Shown here piece after piece: positions 45,819 through 55,908 of a stretch of DNA of 64,000 nt. Source of the stretch: Rosistilla carotiformis (GTDB lineage Bacteria > Planctomycetota > Planctomycetia > Pirellulales > Pirellulaceae); assembly GCF_007753095.1 (NCBI RefSeq), contig NZ_CP036348.1:6487411-6551410 (forward strand), written 5' to 3'. Under the pieces are notes generated by a model. That model was given only the letters and a program-made list of their open reading frames with translations. It did not search any database and was not told the origin of the DNA. The position numbers were made by a program, and so were the translations under genes. The first letter of the stretch is position 1; each line of letters opens with the position of its first letter.

Positions 45819-46276
45819 TGGATGACGGTTCCGGGACTTTGGAGAATTGGTTGCGCCAGGATGCTCACGATCGCGTGAGTCGTCGGCAATGGCATTGCGA
45901 AACATGTTACCAACAACGCGTCGTAACATCCAGTTTCGACGCATCGGGGGCAGCGCACCACGCGCATCGCTCCCTCTTTCAATGAGGGAATTGGCCGCCA
46001 CACAGAAATGTCCCGCCCTCGGAGAAACCGTGAGCCGATTTTCTTCTACGGTTGATTCCCCACAAACCACGAGGCCTCAGAATAATGAACATTTGACCAC
46101 CCAACAAAGAGCCCCTAGAATGGCAAATATGGTTCAAGGACCGAGGGGATGAAGTCGCCTCGTAACATAGGTTCACTGGCACGCAAGTTGCTTGTAAGGT
46201 TCAGTTTGACAGAAGCTTCTCTGGCCGGTCGACTGCCCCCGTCGATCGATTTTCCGCTTCCAGTGCGAATGACATT
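45819..46276. other. Intergenic region carrying a sigma54 promoter
   Basis: 458 bases between the divergent thioredoxin-like and receiver genes. Its right part holds the sigma54 promoter at 46177-46191. The left part holds only short frames without coding character. I see no enhancer-like palindrome for the activator. Confidence 0.5.
46177..46191 (+). promoter_or_regulatory. Sigma54 (-24/-12) promoter ahead of the single-receiver gene
   Basis: TGGCACG at 46177-46183, CAAG, then TTGC ending at 46191, followed by T: a full match to the TGGCACG-N4-TTGCW consensus. It lies 85 bases before the ATG at 46277 in the same orientation. Confidence 0.7.
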
Positions 46277-46774
46277 ATGCCAACCCCCGAACAACCCAAA
46301 CGCTGCGTGATTGCGGATGACGTGCGAGCGTCGCGTGAAGTCTTGCGGTCGTGGCTTACCGATTGCCATTTCGAATGCATCCTGGCACACGACGGCGACC
46401 AGGCGTGGGAGGCGATTGAAAACCACCCCCCCGACCTGTTGATCACCGACATCGAGATGCCTCACTGCTGCGGCCTCGAACTGCTTCGGAGAGTACGCGC
46501 CGCCTCTTCGGCAGAGATTCAGTCGATTCCGGTTCTCGTGATCACGAGCTTGCACGACAGTCAGATTCAACCGACGATCCAGCGTCTGGGGGGCAATGGT
46601 TTACTCACCAAGCCTCTGGACCAATACTCGACCTACGTCACGGTGCTGGCGGTGTTGGCCCCTGAAACCGATCAGGAATCGTTCATCGTCAGCGACCCCG
46701 ATGGCAAGATCACCGGCGACGGTCTGGTCTCGCCCACCTTTCGCCGCTTGCTGAAGCCGCTGTCGAATAGCTAA
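46277..46774 (+). CDS. Single-domain response regulator (receiver)
   Basis: 165 residues. The receiver motifs are intact: VIADDVRASREVL (acidic pair), phospho-acceptor Asp in LLITDIEMPHCCGLELL, Thr in VLVITSL and Lys in GLLTKPLDQY. The last 40 residues form a short tail (ESFIVSDPDGKITGDG) with no output domain, so it acts by protein contact, like CheY. It is convergent with the large hybrid kinase gene, 47 bases away, and may take part in the same phosphorelay; that is inference. A consensus sigma54 promoter controls it. Confidence 0.92.
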   Translation: MPTPEQPKRCVIADDVRASREVLRSWLTDCHFECILAHDGDQAWEAIENHPPDLLITDIEMPHCCGLELLRRVRAASSAEIQSIPVLVITSLHDSQIQPTIQRLGGNGLLTKPLDQYSTYVTVLAVLAPETDQESFIVSDPDGKITGDGLVSPTFRRLLKPLSNS

Positions 46775-46783
46775 CGCAACCGA

Positions 46784-46797
46784 CGACAGATCTGTCG
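46784..46797. terminator. Perfect 14-base palindrome between convergent genes
   Basis: CGACAGATCTGTCG lies between the stops of the receiver gene and the hybrid kinase gene. It could form a 7-pair hairpin on either transcript, but has no usable loop when fully paired and no T runs. It may be a bidirectional terminator or simply a palindrome. Confidence 0.3.
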
Positions 46798-46821
46798 GTC
46801 GACAACCGCTTCAGCCCGGTT

Positions 46822-49800
46822 TCATGCCTTCAAGGCGGAGGTCAATCGATGGACCATTGACGTTAACCGTTCGACATCGATCGGCTTGCTGAGGTAATCG
46901 TTGCAACCGCACTCGATACAGCGAGTCATATCCCCCTGCATGGCATCCGCAGTCAACGCGATGATCGGCCCGCTGAAACCAAGTTTTCGGAGCTGCTGGG
47001 CGGTCTGGTACCCATCCAATCGTGGCATCTGCATGTCCAGCAGAATCAGGTCGTAGTGTTCACCCGCCGCTGCCTTTTCCTTGACCATTGTGATCGCAAC
47101 TTGACCATCTTCCGCTTCATCGACATCAGCCCCCGCCTTGGCCAACAACGTCCTACTCAAGAAACGGATGTCGCGGCGATCATCGACGACCAATAACTGA
47201 CAATTCAGTCGGATCTCTTTTTCCTTCCCCGGTTCGGTCGGCTTGCTATCGATCGCCAACTGCGGTTGGATCATCGGCACGTCTTCGACATCACCAGTCG
47301 CGATCGTAATCGTAAATCGACTGCCTTGACTGAGGTTGCTTTGCACCGAAATCTCGCCCCCCAGCATCTCCGTCAATCGCTTGCTGATTGCCAATCCAAG
47401 CCCGGTACCGCCAAATTCTCGATTCACATTTCCATCGCCTTGGGAGAAGGGTTGGAACAATCGACGTTTTTGTTTTTCGGACATACCAATCCCTGAATCG
47501 ACCACGTCGAATTGCAGCCTTGGCATCTCTCCGGGTAGGAACCGAACGACGATATTCACGCAGCCTTCGGTTGTAAATTTGATCGCATTGCCGACCAAAT
47601 TGATCAAAATCTGCTTGAGCCGCTTGGGATCGCTTTGAATTTCCGACGGGATTAAACCGTGGTACTCGACGTCCAGGTCCAGTTTGCGTTCGGAAGCTCG
47701 CACTTCCATGATCGACCGCACGTCTTCGACCAATCGATTCGGTGCAAAGCGTTCATGGCTGATATCAAACTTGCCCGCTTCGATTTTGGAGATGTCCAAA
47801 ATATCGTTGATGATGTCCAACAAAAAATCACCGTTGCGACGGATCGTGCGGACATGGGCCAGGGTCTCGTCGTCGTTCACTTTTTCAGCAATCAAATCGG
47901 TGTACCCTAAGATCGCCGTCATCGGTGTACGAATCTCATGACTCATGTTCGCGAGAAACGCGCTCTTGGATTCATTTGCGGCGACCGCCTGCTCGCGTGC
48001 TTCTTTGAGAGAGAGTTCGAATTGCCGTTGGCGCGTGATGTCTAACAACGTTCCAATCAATTGTGTTGCCTGACTGTCCTCGTCGGCATCATCGCCAGTG
48101 AATAGTGGTTTGGCCTGCAAACGAACCCAACGGATATCGCCATTGGGACAAACGATCCGATGATCGATACTGCGTTCGGCCGTATGCGGATGCTCGACCA
48201 ATTCGCGGTAATGTTGGTCGCAAGCGGCCCGATCATCGGGATGGACCCAGTTCAACATCTCGCCAATCGGAACCTCGGTCTGTTCGTCATCCGCATCGTC
48301 GATCCCGACCAATCGTTTCAACTCTTGCGAATAAGTCACGGTCCCTTTCATCAGATCGGCATGCAACATGCCAAACCCTGCCGCTTCGGCAGCGCTTCGC
48401 AAACGCTCTTCGCTGAGCTTGATCGCGAGTTCCGATTGTTTTTCGTCGGTGATGTCCCAGTTTAAACCGTGCATTCGGACGACGTTCCCGCGATCGTCGC
48501 AAATCACGGTACCAACACCGGCCAACCAGCGCACCTCACCATTGGAACGCACGATTCGAAACTCGGTATCGTAATCCTCCTGGTCGTTGGCCGCCTGGCC
48601 CCAAACTTCGCGCAGTGCCGCCACGTCGTCAGGGTAGACGTACTGAAAGAACAAATCGATGGTTGGGTTTTCGATCGGTTCGATCCCCAACAATGCAAAC
48701 ATTGCAGGTTCCCAAACGCTTTTATTCTCGGACCATTCCCACGCAGCCATGCCTCCCGCTTTCAGCGCCATCGACATCCGTTGATTGCTTTCAACGAGCG
48801 CCAAGTCAGCAATTTTACGATCGGTCACATCACTCGTGATCCCCGTCAAGGATACCGGCTGGCCCTGTGAATCTCGAGTCACCAAGCCACGCGTTTCGGT
48901 CCAACAAACGTTGCCATTGTCGGCTCGCACGATACGCCAATCGAAGCGAAATTCGTTGCTAGTCCCTTCCAAGAGCGCCCGTAATTGAGAGGCTGCGAAA
49001 TCGCGATCTTCGGGGTGAATGATCTGCAACGACGCCTCGAACGAATCGTCATAGTGCGCCGCCTTCATCCCAAAAATTTCCAGCAATTCATCCGACAGTG
49101 TCAGTTGATTGTTGCCTGGAATCCATTGCCAACTTCCCAACCGTCCGGCATTCAATGAGAGCTTCAGGTACTGTTCATTCTTTTGATAATCCGCCAACAA
49201 CGCGATCAACTTGGTCCGTTCGGTCGACAATTGTTCCGCGTGGGCACGAACCTGATCCTCCGCGGCTTTGCGGTCGCTAATGTCCACTCCCGACGGGATC
49301 AAATATTCGACTTGGCCGTCATCCCCCAGCACTGGCGCGATCATAAAATCGATCATCAATCGATCATTGCCTTGCGCATACAGTCCGACATCAAAGCGGA
49401 CCCGCTGACCGGCAAATGCGCGATCCATGGCGTCTCGCATCTGCTGGGCAACTCGAGCGTCGTAGGTCCACCAAGGGCACTCGGCAAAGTGTTTCCCGAT
49501 TACGTCCTCTCGTTTCAACCCCGCGATGTTTATCGAGCGGTCGTCGACCTCTAACAAACGACCATCGCGTCCGATCACCCCTACCAAGCCCAATTGATTG
49601 TTAATCACTCGTCGCAAGTGCGCTTCGCGACGCTTGGTCTCCATTTCAGCGCGGGCCCGTTCGATTCGGATGCACAATCGATTCGCTATTTCTTGAAGAA
49701 GGCTCAGGTCGTCGGGCTGCCAACAATACGGTTCGGACTTAATCGCGGAGACGACAAATCGAACTTTTTGTTCGGTCACATAAGCAGAATTGCAAAATGC

Positions 49801-52800
49801 ATGGATCTGGATATCTCGTTGATTTTTCGCAAGCGTTGGATCGATCCCCTCAGCTTGCGTATCGTTTTGCAGCACCTGTTGGCCGGCAGCCAACATCTTC
49901 TGCTCCTGTTCGCTATGAAAGTCTTTCACGCGATGCGTGCCGACAATACTTTGCAACTCAGGATCATGGTGTTCGTACAACACCTCGGCGGATTCTGCCT
50001 CCGCATCAAATTCGACGATGCAGCATCGCGAGAGACCGAGATAATGTGCGGTCCGTTGAACGGCAACTTCCATCAGATCACGATCTGACATTAATGGGCT
50101 GAACTGCGCCTGCAGATCGGCCAGGAAACCATAATTCAATTCAGCCCGCTTCCGCGCATCGATATCGATGTTCATACCGACCCAACGGCGAATCGTTCCA
50201 TCATGCCTTCGCAAACAAACCGCCCGCACGTGGTTCCATTTCCAGACTCCCGAAACATGCTTCAAGCGATATTCCGCCGAGAACGGTTCTCCCGTGTCAA
50301 GACACGTCTCCCACGTCGACAGCGTGATCGCATGATCGTCCGGGTGGATCACATCGACCCAACCGCGGCCCCGCCACTGTTCATACGTTTGCCCCGTGAA
50401 CGCGCGCCAACTGGGGGAATCTTCGATGATGTTTCCCTCGGCATTGGCAATCCAAACAATCTGCGCCGAGACGTCGACCAACGACTGAAACAACTCGTGA
50501 CTGTTCCGCAACTCCGTGACGTCGGTGAACGTGGTCACGAGTCCTTCCGCCTGTCCAGTGTGCGAACGATAGTTGAGCACGCGGCGAATGAACGACTTGC
50601 CCGATCGTGCCACAACCGTGTGTTCGATGGGTTGGCCGTCTTGAATCATCGCCGGGTCGGGCAGCGGCGGCATGTCTTCCACATACGGAACGAACATCTC
50701 CAAGGGCCGTCCGATATCGGTGCTGATCAGGCCATAGATCTCGCGAATCGCGGGGGTATAGCTGCGAATCAATAACTGTTGATCCAAGAACACCGTAGCG
50801 ATTTGTGTACTGCGAAGCAGGTTCTGCAAATCGGCATTGGCCCGCGCCGTCGCGTCACTGCCGATCCGAATCTCTTCTTTGGACGCCTCCAATTCTTCGT
50901 TGGCCGATTGAAGCTCTTCGTTCATCGACAACAGTTCTTCATTGGACGACTTGAGTTCTTCATTGGCCGCCTCCATGTCCTGCATCGACCGATCTAGATC
51001 GCTGCGGACCGTCTCCAACTCGCGTTCCATTTGCGCGATGATGGAATCGACCCCATTTTCACTCGAATCATCCTCCGCTTCGACGTCGTCGCGTCGATAC
51101 GGCAAACCGACATCGTGAAACACGACCATCAGTAACGGTTCGTCCTCGCCCAACTGAGGCATCGGTTGCACGGTCAACATCACGCGCTGAACCAAATCTC
51201 CTACACGGATCGAAAGGTTCTCATGCTCCACCCGGCGACGCAATTTCTTCGCTTCGGCGATTGCGGCCCGCAACCCAATCCGCAACCCGCTGTCCGCCAA
51301 TTTCACGATATTGGTTTGCATCGGTCCGCCAGCAAAGCTCAGATACTTACTGATGTTTGACGAACTCGTCAGCACGTTCCCCGAGGCGTCGATGACTGCC
51401 GTTTTGGGCGTGAACTCATCCAACGCAATCTTCTGCATCATCTCCGTCAGATCGACCTCGGGATCCTGCGGTGGACGACCGCTGCGACGCGGTGACATCT
51501 CCGTTTGCAACCCGTGGGACCGCGCCGCGGTCCCTTTGCGTTGCGAGATCCGCAGCCGCGCATCGATCGGACGAAACAATTCGCCGTGGGATGTGATGTT
51601 TTCGCTTGGACCGAGGAATAGGTAACCCGACGGACGTAGCGCGTAGTGAAACAACGGGATCAATTTGTTCTGTAGATGCGGACCAAGATAGATCAACAGG
51701 TTGCGACAACAGATCAGGTCCTGCCGTGAAAAAGGAGGATCGTGGATTAAGTTGTGCGTCGAAAACAGCACGATATCACGAATCTCTTTCGCGACCTGAT
51801 AACGTTTGCCACGCTTGACAAAAAACCGTTGCAACCGCTCTGCGGAGACATGCTCTTCGATTCCAATCGGATACGACCCCACTCTCGCCACATTGAGTGC
51901 GCGTTCATCGATATCGGTGGCGAAAATCTGAACTTCCGGCGCCATCGGAAGCGCATCCATCGCTTCGCGGCAAAGGATTGCCATCGTATAAGCTTCCGAG
52001 CCATTGGCGCACCCGGCAACCCAAATCCGCACACAATCATCCGGGCCGCGATTTTCAAACAACTTGGGCAACACCTGCTCGGCCAAAACACTGAAGGCCT
52101 CGGGATCACGAAAGAAGGTTGTCACGCCGATCAATAGCTCTTGAAACAGCGCCAGCGCTTCTTCATCGTGATGCTGCAAGTAGTCGACGTAGTCGCTGGC
52201 GACGGCGACTTTTAGCACCTGCATGCGGCGTTGGATGCGACGTGCCAGCGTATTGAATTTATAGTGCTGAAAATCGTGCTCGGTGACCTTCAACAACGTC
52301 TCGGCGATCATCGGAATCGCCTCTTCAATCTGATCTTGCAACCGTCGCTGGATCGCCGGAGGTCGTACGCTTTGAAGATGATTGTGATACCGCAGCAACT
52401 CCGTCGCGATTTCGGCAGGCTTCAGAATATGGTCGGCAACTCCCGTTGTCGCCGCGCTCCGCGGCATCGAATCGTATTTGGCCGAAGCAGCATCCTGAGC
52501 AAAAGTTAATCCCCCTCGATCGCTGATCGCCTTGAGCCCCAACGTTCCATCGCTGCCAGCGCCCGACAGAATCACGCCGATCCCAAGCTCCCCCTGATCC
52601 TCAGCAATCGAATGAAAGAAGCCATCGATGGGAGCAGGCTGCTGGCGGCTTTGGGGGGGATCGACCACGCTTACCGAACCGTTCTTCAGCTGCAGGCTCT
52701 TGTGAGACGGGCAAACATACACCTTGCCCGATTTCAGTTTCTTGCGGCCGGACAGCGGAATGATTTCTAAAGTCGTTGCCCCGGCCAGTAAATCATTCAA

Positions 52801-52980
52801 CAACGTTTCACTTGACGGATCGAGATGCTGGACAAACACGATCGCCAAACCGTCGGCATCGCCAAGGGCGCGCAATAATTCCTGAAACGCCTCCAGCCCT
52901 CCCGCCGATGCGCCGACACCAACAATCAACGGACCCGCGGTGGGATCGATTCGATTCGACGAGGTTTCAATAGCTTTCAT
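46822..52980 (-). CDS. Giant CheB-CheR-PAS-GAF hybrid histidine kinase
   Basis: 2052 residues from the ATG at 52980. Order of domains: CheB methylesterase (17-195; catalytic Ser25 in GASAGG, His52, Asp144) without a receiver; CheR methyltransferase (about 210-480; VAGCANGSEAYTMAI, ATDIDERALN, FSRQDLICCRNLLIY); a coiled coil (about 645-705, MQDMEAANEELKSSNEELLS); a CheR-linked PAS; a second PAS; a GAF domain; four more PAS domains; HisKA (His1681 in NMSHEIRTPM); HATPase (1787-1892; NLVGNAIKF, DSGIGM, GGTGLGLAI); and a C-terminal receiver (Asp1982 in LILLDMQMP). No membrane helix, so it should be cytosolic. This is the CheB/CheR-PAS kinase type seen in several phyla, long for its class. The output partner is unknown. 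Confidence 0.95.
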   Translation of the reverse strand: MKAIETSSNRIDPTAGPLIVGVGASAGGLEAFQELLRALGDADGLAIVFVQHLDPSSETLLNDLLAGATTLEIIPLSGRKKLKSGKVYVCPSHKSLQLKNGSVSVVDPPQSRQQPAPIDGFFHSIAEDQGELGIGVILSGAGSDGTLGLKAISDRGGLTFAQDAASAKYDSMPRSAATTGVADHILKPAEIATELLRYHNHLQSVRPPAIQRRLQDQIEEAIPMIAETLLKVTEHDFQHYKFNTLARRIQRRMQVLKVAVASDYVDYLQHHDEEALALFQELLIGVTTFFRDPEAFSVLAEQVLPKLFENRGPDDCVRIWVAGCANGSEAYTMAILCREAMDALPMAPEVQIFATDIDERALNVARVGSYPIGIEEHVSAERLQRFFVKRGKRYQVAKEIRDIVLFSTHNLIHDPPFSRQDLICCRNLLIYLGPHLQNKLIPLFHYALRPSGYLFLGPSENITSHGELFRPIDARLRISQRKGTAARSHGLQTEMSPRRSGRPPQDPEVDLTEMMQKIALDEFTPKTAVIDASGNVLTSSSNISKYLSFAGGPMQTNIVKLADSGLRIGLRAAIAEAKKLRRRVEHENLSIRVGDLVQRVMLTVQPMPQLGEDEPLLMVVFHDVGLPYRRDDVEAEDDSSENGVDSIIAQMERELETVRSDLDRSMQDMEAANEELKSSNEELLSMNEELQSANEELEASKEEIRIGSDATARANADLQNLLRSTQIATVFLDQQLLIRSYTPAIREIYGLISTDIGRPLEMFVPYVEDMPPLPDPAMIQDGQPIEHTVVARSGKSFIRRVLNYRSHTGQAEGLVTTFTDVTELRNSHELFQSLVDVSAQIVWIANAEGNIIEDSPSWRAFTGQTYEQWRGRGWVDVIHPDDHAITLSTWETCLDTGEPFSAEYRLKHVSGVWKWNHVRAVCLRRHDGTIRRWVGMNIDIDARKRAELNYGFLADLQAQFSPLMSDRDLMEVAVQRTAHYLGLSRCCIVEFDAEAESAEVLYEHHDPELQSIVGTHRVKDFHSEQEQKMLAAGQQVLQNDTQAEGIDPTLAKNQRDIQIHAFCNSAYVTEQKVRFVVSAIKSEPYCWQPDDLSLLQEIANRLCIRIERARAEMETKRREAHLRRVINNQLGLVGVIGRDGRLLEVDDRSINIAGLKREDVIGKHFAECPWWTYDARVAQQMRDAMDRAFAGQRVRFDVGLYAQGNDRLMIDFMIAPVLGDDGQVEYLIPSGVDISDRKAAEDQVRAHAEQLSTERTKLIALLADYQKNEQYLKLSLNAGRLGSWQWIPGNNQLTLSDELLEIFGMKAAHYDDSFEASLQIIHPEDRDFAASQLRALLEGTSNEFRFDWRIVRADNGNVCWTETRGLVTRDSQGQPVSLTGITSDVTDRKIADLALVESNQRMSMALKAGGMAAWEWSENKSVWEPAMFALLGIEPIENPTIDLFFQYVYPDDVAALREVWGQAANDQEDYDTEFRIVRSNGEVRWLAGVGTVICDDRGNVVRMHGLNWDITDEKQSELAIKLSEERLRSAAEAAGFGMLHADLMKGTVTYSQELKRLVGIDDADDEQTEVPIGEMLNWVHPDDRAACDQHYRELVEHPHTAERSIDHRIVCPNGDIRWVRLQAKPLFTGDDADEDSQATQLIGTLLDITRQRQFELSLKEAREQAVAANESKSAFLANMSHEIRTPMTAILGYTDLIAEKVNDDETLAHVRTIRRNGDFLLDIINDILDISKIEAGKFDISHERFAPNRLVEDVRSIMEVRASERKLDLDVEYHGLIPSEIQSDPKRLKQILINLVGNAIKFTTEGCVNIVVRFLPGEMPRLQFDVVDSGIGMSEKQKRRLFQPFSQGDGNVNREFGGTGLGLAISKRLTEMLGGEISVQSNLSQGSRFTITIATGDVEDVPMIQPQLAIDSKPTEPGKEKEIRLNCQLLVVDDRRDIRFLSRTLLAKAGADVDEAEDGQVAITMVKEKAAAGEHYDLILLDMQMPRLDGYQTAQQLRKLGFSGPIIALTADAMQGDMTRCIECGCNDYLSKPIDVERLTSMVHRLTSALKA

Positions 52981-53779
52981 TGAGTTGAGCTCTGGCTGGC
53001 CTTTCGAGCAGCCACGTGTTCGAGTCGTATACGGAGTTCGGCAAACGCCCCAATCATCCGAAGTGCAATACCCCCGTGCGCCGCGGTCGATCCGAGCCCC
53101 TTGGGCCATCGCGTCACGCCAACGCCCCAAGCCACCTACCGAATCAACCAAAGACAAAAGGTTCTAGCGGCACAAAAACACAGTCACTCCGAGTCCTCGC
53201 AAATTCGACCGACTTCACCGGGATGACGTGAGCCGCCGCCATGTCGCGCAAGCCAAAACTTCCGCTACCGTTTCCATTCATTCGGACAAGTAGGTACTGG
53301 ATGCACGCCCTGAAATGTCGGCCGCTTCCAGCCCGACGGACAAGTGTTCGTTCATCAAGAGGGCTCCGCAAGCAGCACAGTGGAGTGACCATGATACTGT
53401 TCGTCCATTGCCTTGTTCCTTGACCTACGCTTCGACGATTGCAGTCCGCCGCCCGATGAATCTTTGAACCCAGCTCTGATTGAAGAGAATTCGGTCCCCA
53501 CGGTCAACGCCCTATCACAACAGGCAAAGATTGCCAAGGCGACGATGGACCACCGATCGATACGGGACGGCGTTCGCAAACCCAGCACTCCACCCGATCA
53601 CCGTGGTCGATCGGAGAGCATCGACGACACAAGACAACGTCGATTTAAAGGCTTTCACCGCTCTTCAAGCCTGAATTCAGCGCTCGCCAGAACCTGGCAC
53701 GCCCTTTGCGTTACTAGCGTGATGGAGCGAGACAGGTTGCTCGCGATCCTATATTCATCCCCCTGACCGGAGCGAAATC
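52981..53779. other. Long intergenic region, sigma54 promoter at its end
   Basis: About 800 bases between the divergent kinase and DUF2383 genes. The kinase promoter must lie here; I see no clear -35/-10 pair. ORFs at 53144-53392 (minus) and 53413-53766 (plus) have no family resemblance, and the latter runs over the sigma54 promoter, so I treat both as non-coding. Confidence 0.5.
53695..53709 (+). promoter_or_regulatory. Sigma54 (-24/-12) promoter ahead of the DUF2383 gene
   Basis: TGGCACG at 53695-53701, CCCT, then TTGC ending at 53709, a full match to the sigma54 core. It lies 70 bases before the ATG at 53780. Confidence 0.7.
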
Positions 53780-54250
53780 ATGAGCCTTGAAACGAAGACG
53801 AATCTCAACGAAGCCACCGTAACAAAATTACAAAAGCTGATTCGGGCCAACATTGACGCCTACGATGGCTTTCGCGAGTCGGCCGAGGAGATCTCGGATA
53901 TCGCACTGGCGACATTGTTCCGTCAAGTCGCCAGCGAGCGCTCCGCATTGGCCACGGAACTGCAAAACTACGTTGAGTGGAACGGTGCCGAAGCGGAGGA
54001 CGACGGTTCCGTCGCAGCAAGCGTCCATCGCGCTTGGATCAACGTCCGCAGCAAGATCAATGGGGGCGATCCCTATGTCATTTTGATCGAAGCCGAACGT
54101 GGCGAGGACCATATCAAACACGCGTACGAAGACGTGCTGAAGGAGACCGCCGGCAGCGCGATGAACGACGTGCTGACCGCGCAATATGCGATCGTGAAAG
54201 CGGGTCACGACAAGATCCGCGACCTTCGCGACAGCTATAAAAACCGTTAG
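53780..54250 (+). CDS. DUF2383 (PA2169-family) four-helix protein
   Basis: 156 residues, all helical, no signal. VTKLQKLIRANIDAYDGFRE and FRQVASERSALATELQNYVE are helices 1 and 2 of the family, RGEDHIKHAYEDVLKE and AQYAIVKAGHDKIRDLRDSY helices 3 and 4. Ferritin-like in shape, it keeps Glu/His residues on the helices (RGEDHIKHAYED), though metal binding is not established for the family. GGAGCG precedes the ATG. Expression under a consensus sigma54 promoter points to a stress or starvation role, in line with how such proteins behave elsewhere, but the function is unknown. The lipoprotein gene follows after 178 bases. Confidence 0.9.
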   Translation: MSLETKTNLNEATVTKLQKLIRANIDAYDGFRESAEEISDIALATLFRQVASERSALATELQNYVEWNGAEAEDDGSVAASVHRAWINVRSKINGGDPYVILIEAERGEDHIKHAYEDVLKETAGSAMNDVLTAQYAIVKAGHDKIRDLRDSYKNR

Positions 54251-54428
54251 GCCATGCCTAGCGATTTGCAGCGGCAAGGAACTACACCGCAGCACAATCC
54301 GTGACCGTCTGTAGACAACCGCACGCATTGCCCGTGCAGCCAACCGTCGCAGACGGGAGCGGAGATTTGTACCTAGCCCCAATTCGGCCCGAACATACCA
54401 ACACAGCCCTTTCTAAGGAACTCTACCG

Positions 54429-54611
54429 ATGAACGCGACTAAAGACCTGATGTTTACCTTTTTGCTGATTTCCGCCTTTGCAGTGAGTTGCATGTTGGTG
54501 GGCTGCGACAACAAGGAAACGCTGCTAGATGTGGACACCCCCGATGGTGGCGGCGTCGAAATCGAACGCTCTCGAGATACGGGTGCGATCGATATCGAAG
54601 TCGACGAATAA
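54429..54611 (+). CDS. Small lipoprotein (60 aa)
   Basis: The first 26 residues are a lipoprotein signal peptide: hydrophobic LMFTFLLISAFAVSC and then the lipobox MLVGC, with Cys26 the lipidated residue. The mature peptide is 35 residues, acidic, and contains GGGVEIERSRDTGAIDIEVD, which reads as two short beta strands. It has no recognised family. It lies 51 bases before the AI-2E-family permease gene on the same strand and may be co-transcribed with it and DUF2383. Confidence 0.8.
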   Translation: MNATKDLMFTFLLISAFAVSCMLVGCDNKETLLDVDTPDGGGVEIERSRDTGAIDIEVDE

Positions 54612-54661
54612 TCAAACTGCGACCGTTTCCCCCAGCGATTCCATGCCGAGTACCTCCTGCG

Positions 54662-55858
54662 ATGAGCAACGACACAAAAGACCTTCAGCCCAACGCCGCG
54701 GGTGTTTTGTCGACGCGGATCTGCGCCGGGATGCTCGTGCTGTATGCATTCTATTATGCGCGCAGCCTGATCGTTCCGATCGTCACCGCGGTCGTCCTGT
54801 ACCTGGTGCTGCGGCCCTTGGTGCGGCATGCGCAACGCTTGGGGATTCCATCGACCGTTGGCGCTATCGGGACGATGCTGGGCCTGTTGGTTCTGCTGAG
54901 TCTAAGCACGTTCTTGGTGCTGCAACCGGCGAGGCAGATCATCGCCGAAGCCCCGCAAAACTTATCGATCGTTAAGGCGCGACTGGCCACAATCACCGAC
55001 AAATTGAAGGCGATCGACCGGGCAGCGGAAGATCTTACCGAAGAAGCCGAGGCGGAGGTTGGTGAGGAAGAGAAACCCGTTCCCGTTGAGATCAAACAAC
55101 CGAACTGGAACAATAATCTCTCCTACCTCAGTGGGACAGGCAACGTCGTCTCGTTCCTAACCATTTGCGGCGCACTTCTCTACTTCCTATTGGCTACGGG
55201 CGACAACCTGCTACGGAGCATCGTCCGCGCACTTCCCAACCTGACCGCGAGGCGGAAACTTGTTGAGGTGATCCAGAACGTCCAAGAAGGCCTCGGTAGT
55301 TACCTGGCCCAAGTCACTTCGATCAACGCCGGGCTGGGCCTATCGGTGGGTATCGCGATGTGGGCGCTAGGAATGCCTTCGCCTGTGCTTTGGGGTGTGA
55401 TGGCTTTTGCTTTCAACTTCATCCCCATCGTCGGGGCGATTGCCGGAGCCTGCGTGATCGGCGTTGTCGCGTTAGTCAACTTCGAACCAACCTACTATGC
55501 GTTTGTGGTGACGGGAACCTTCCTGGCGCTGACGTCACTGGAAGGTCAATTCATCACCCCAGCGATCCTGGGACGATCGATGAGCATGAGCCCTGTATTG
55601 GTCTTTCTGTCGATCGTCGTCTGGGGTTGGATGTGGGGGATGATGGGCGTTTTCCTTTCGGTCCCCATCCTGATCGCGGCGCGGATGACTTGCGAAGGCT
55701 ACGACGGACTGATGCCGCTGGCAATGATCCTGGGAGCTGCGACGCCCGAGACCGCAACGCCCACGGCCCCCGTCCCCGCGCCCGAACCAATCATTCAACC
55801 GCAGTCTGCGGTCGTGCGGATCGACGATCCGACGAGCAGTGCCATGCCTTCGCGATAG
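54662..55858 (+). CDS. AI-2E/PerM-family transporter
   Basis: 398 residues. The start at 54662 (MSNDTKDLQP) follows from the first membrane helix (GMLVLYAFYYARSLIVPIVT); the frame upstream is only open by chance. VRHAQRLGIPSTVGAIGTML, a central soluble region with an acidic insert (EEAEAEVGEEEKPVPVEI), then GLGLSVGIAMWALGMPSPVL, GVMAFAFNFIPIVGAIAGAC and LEGQFITPAILGRSMSMSPV are all family blocks; the last is the most conserved. About seven to eight membrane helices. Family members export quorum signals, ions or small metabolites; the substrate here is unknown. Confidence 0.92.
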   Translation: MSNDTKDLQPNAAGVLSTRICAGMLVLYAFYYARSLIVPIVTAVVLYLVLRPLVRHAQRLGIPSTVGAIGTMLGLLVLLSLSTFLVLQPARQIIAEAPQNLSIVKARLATITDKLKAIDRAAEDLTEEAEAEVGEEEKPVPVEIKQPNWNNNLSYLSGTGNVVSFLTICGALLYFLLATGDNLLRSIVRALPNLTARRKLVEVIQNVQEGLGSYLAQVTSINAGLGLSVGIAMWALGMPSPVLWGVMAFAFNFIPIVGAIAGACVIGVVALVNFEPTYYAFVVTGTFLALTSLEGQFITPAILGRSMSMSPVLVFLSIVVWGWMWGMMGVFLSVPILIAARMTCEGYDGLMPLAMILGAATPETATPTAPVPAPEPIIQPQSAVVRIDDPTSSAMPSR

Positions 55859-55908
55859 CGTATTTCATGGGCGGTCGCCAACTGGCGGATCAACGTCCTG
55901 GCGATGCG

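Noticed and set aside
53413-53766. 117-residue ORF ahead of DUF2383
   Set aside because: No family resemblance, and it runs through the sigma54 promoter and most of the leader of DUF2383.
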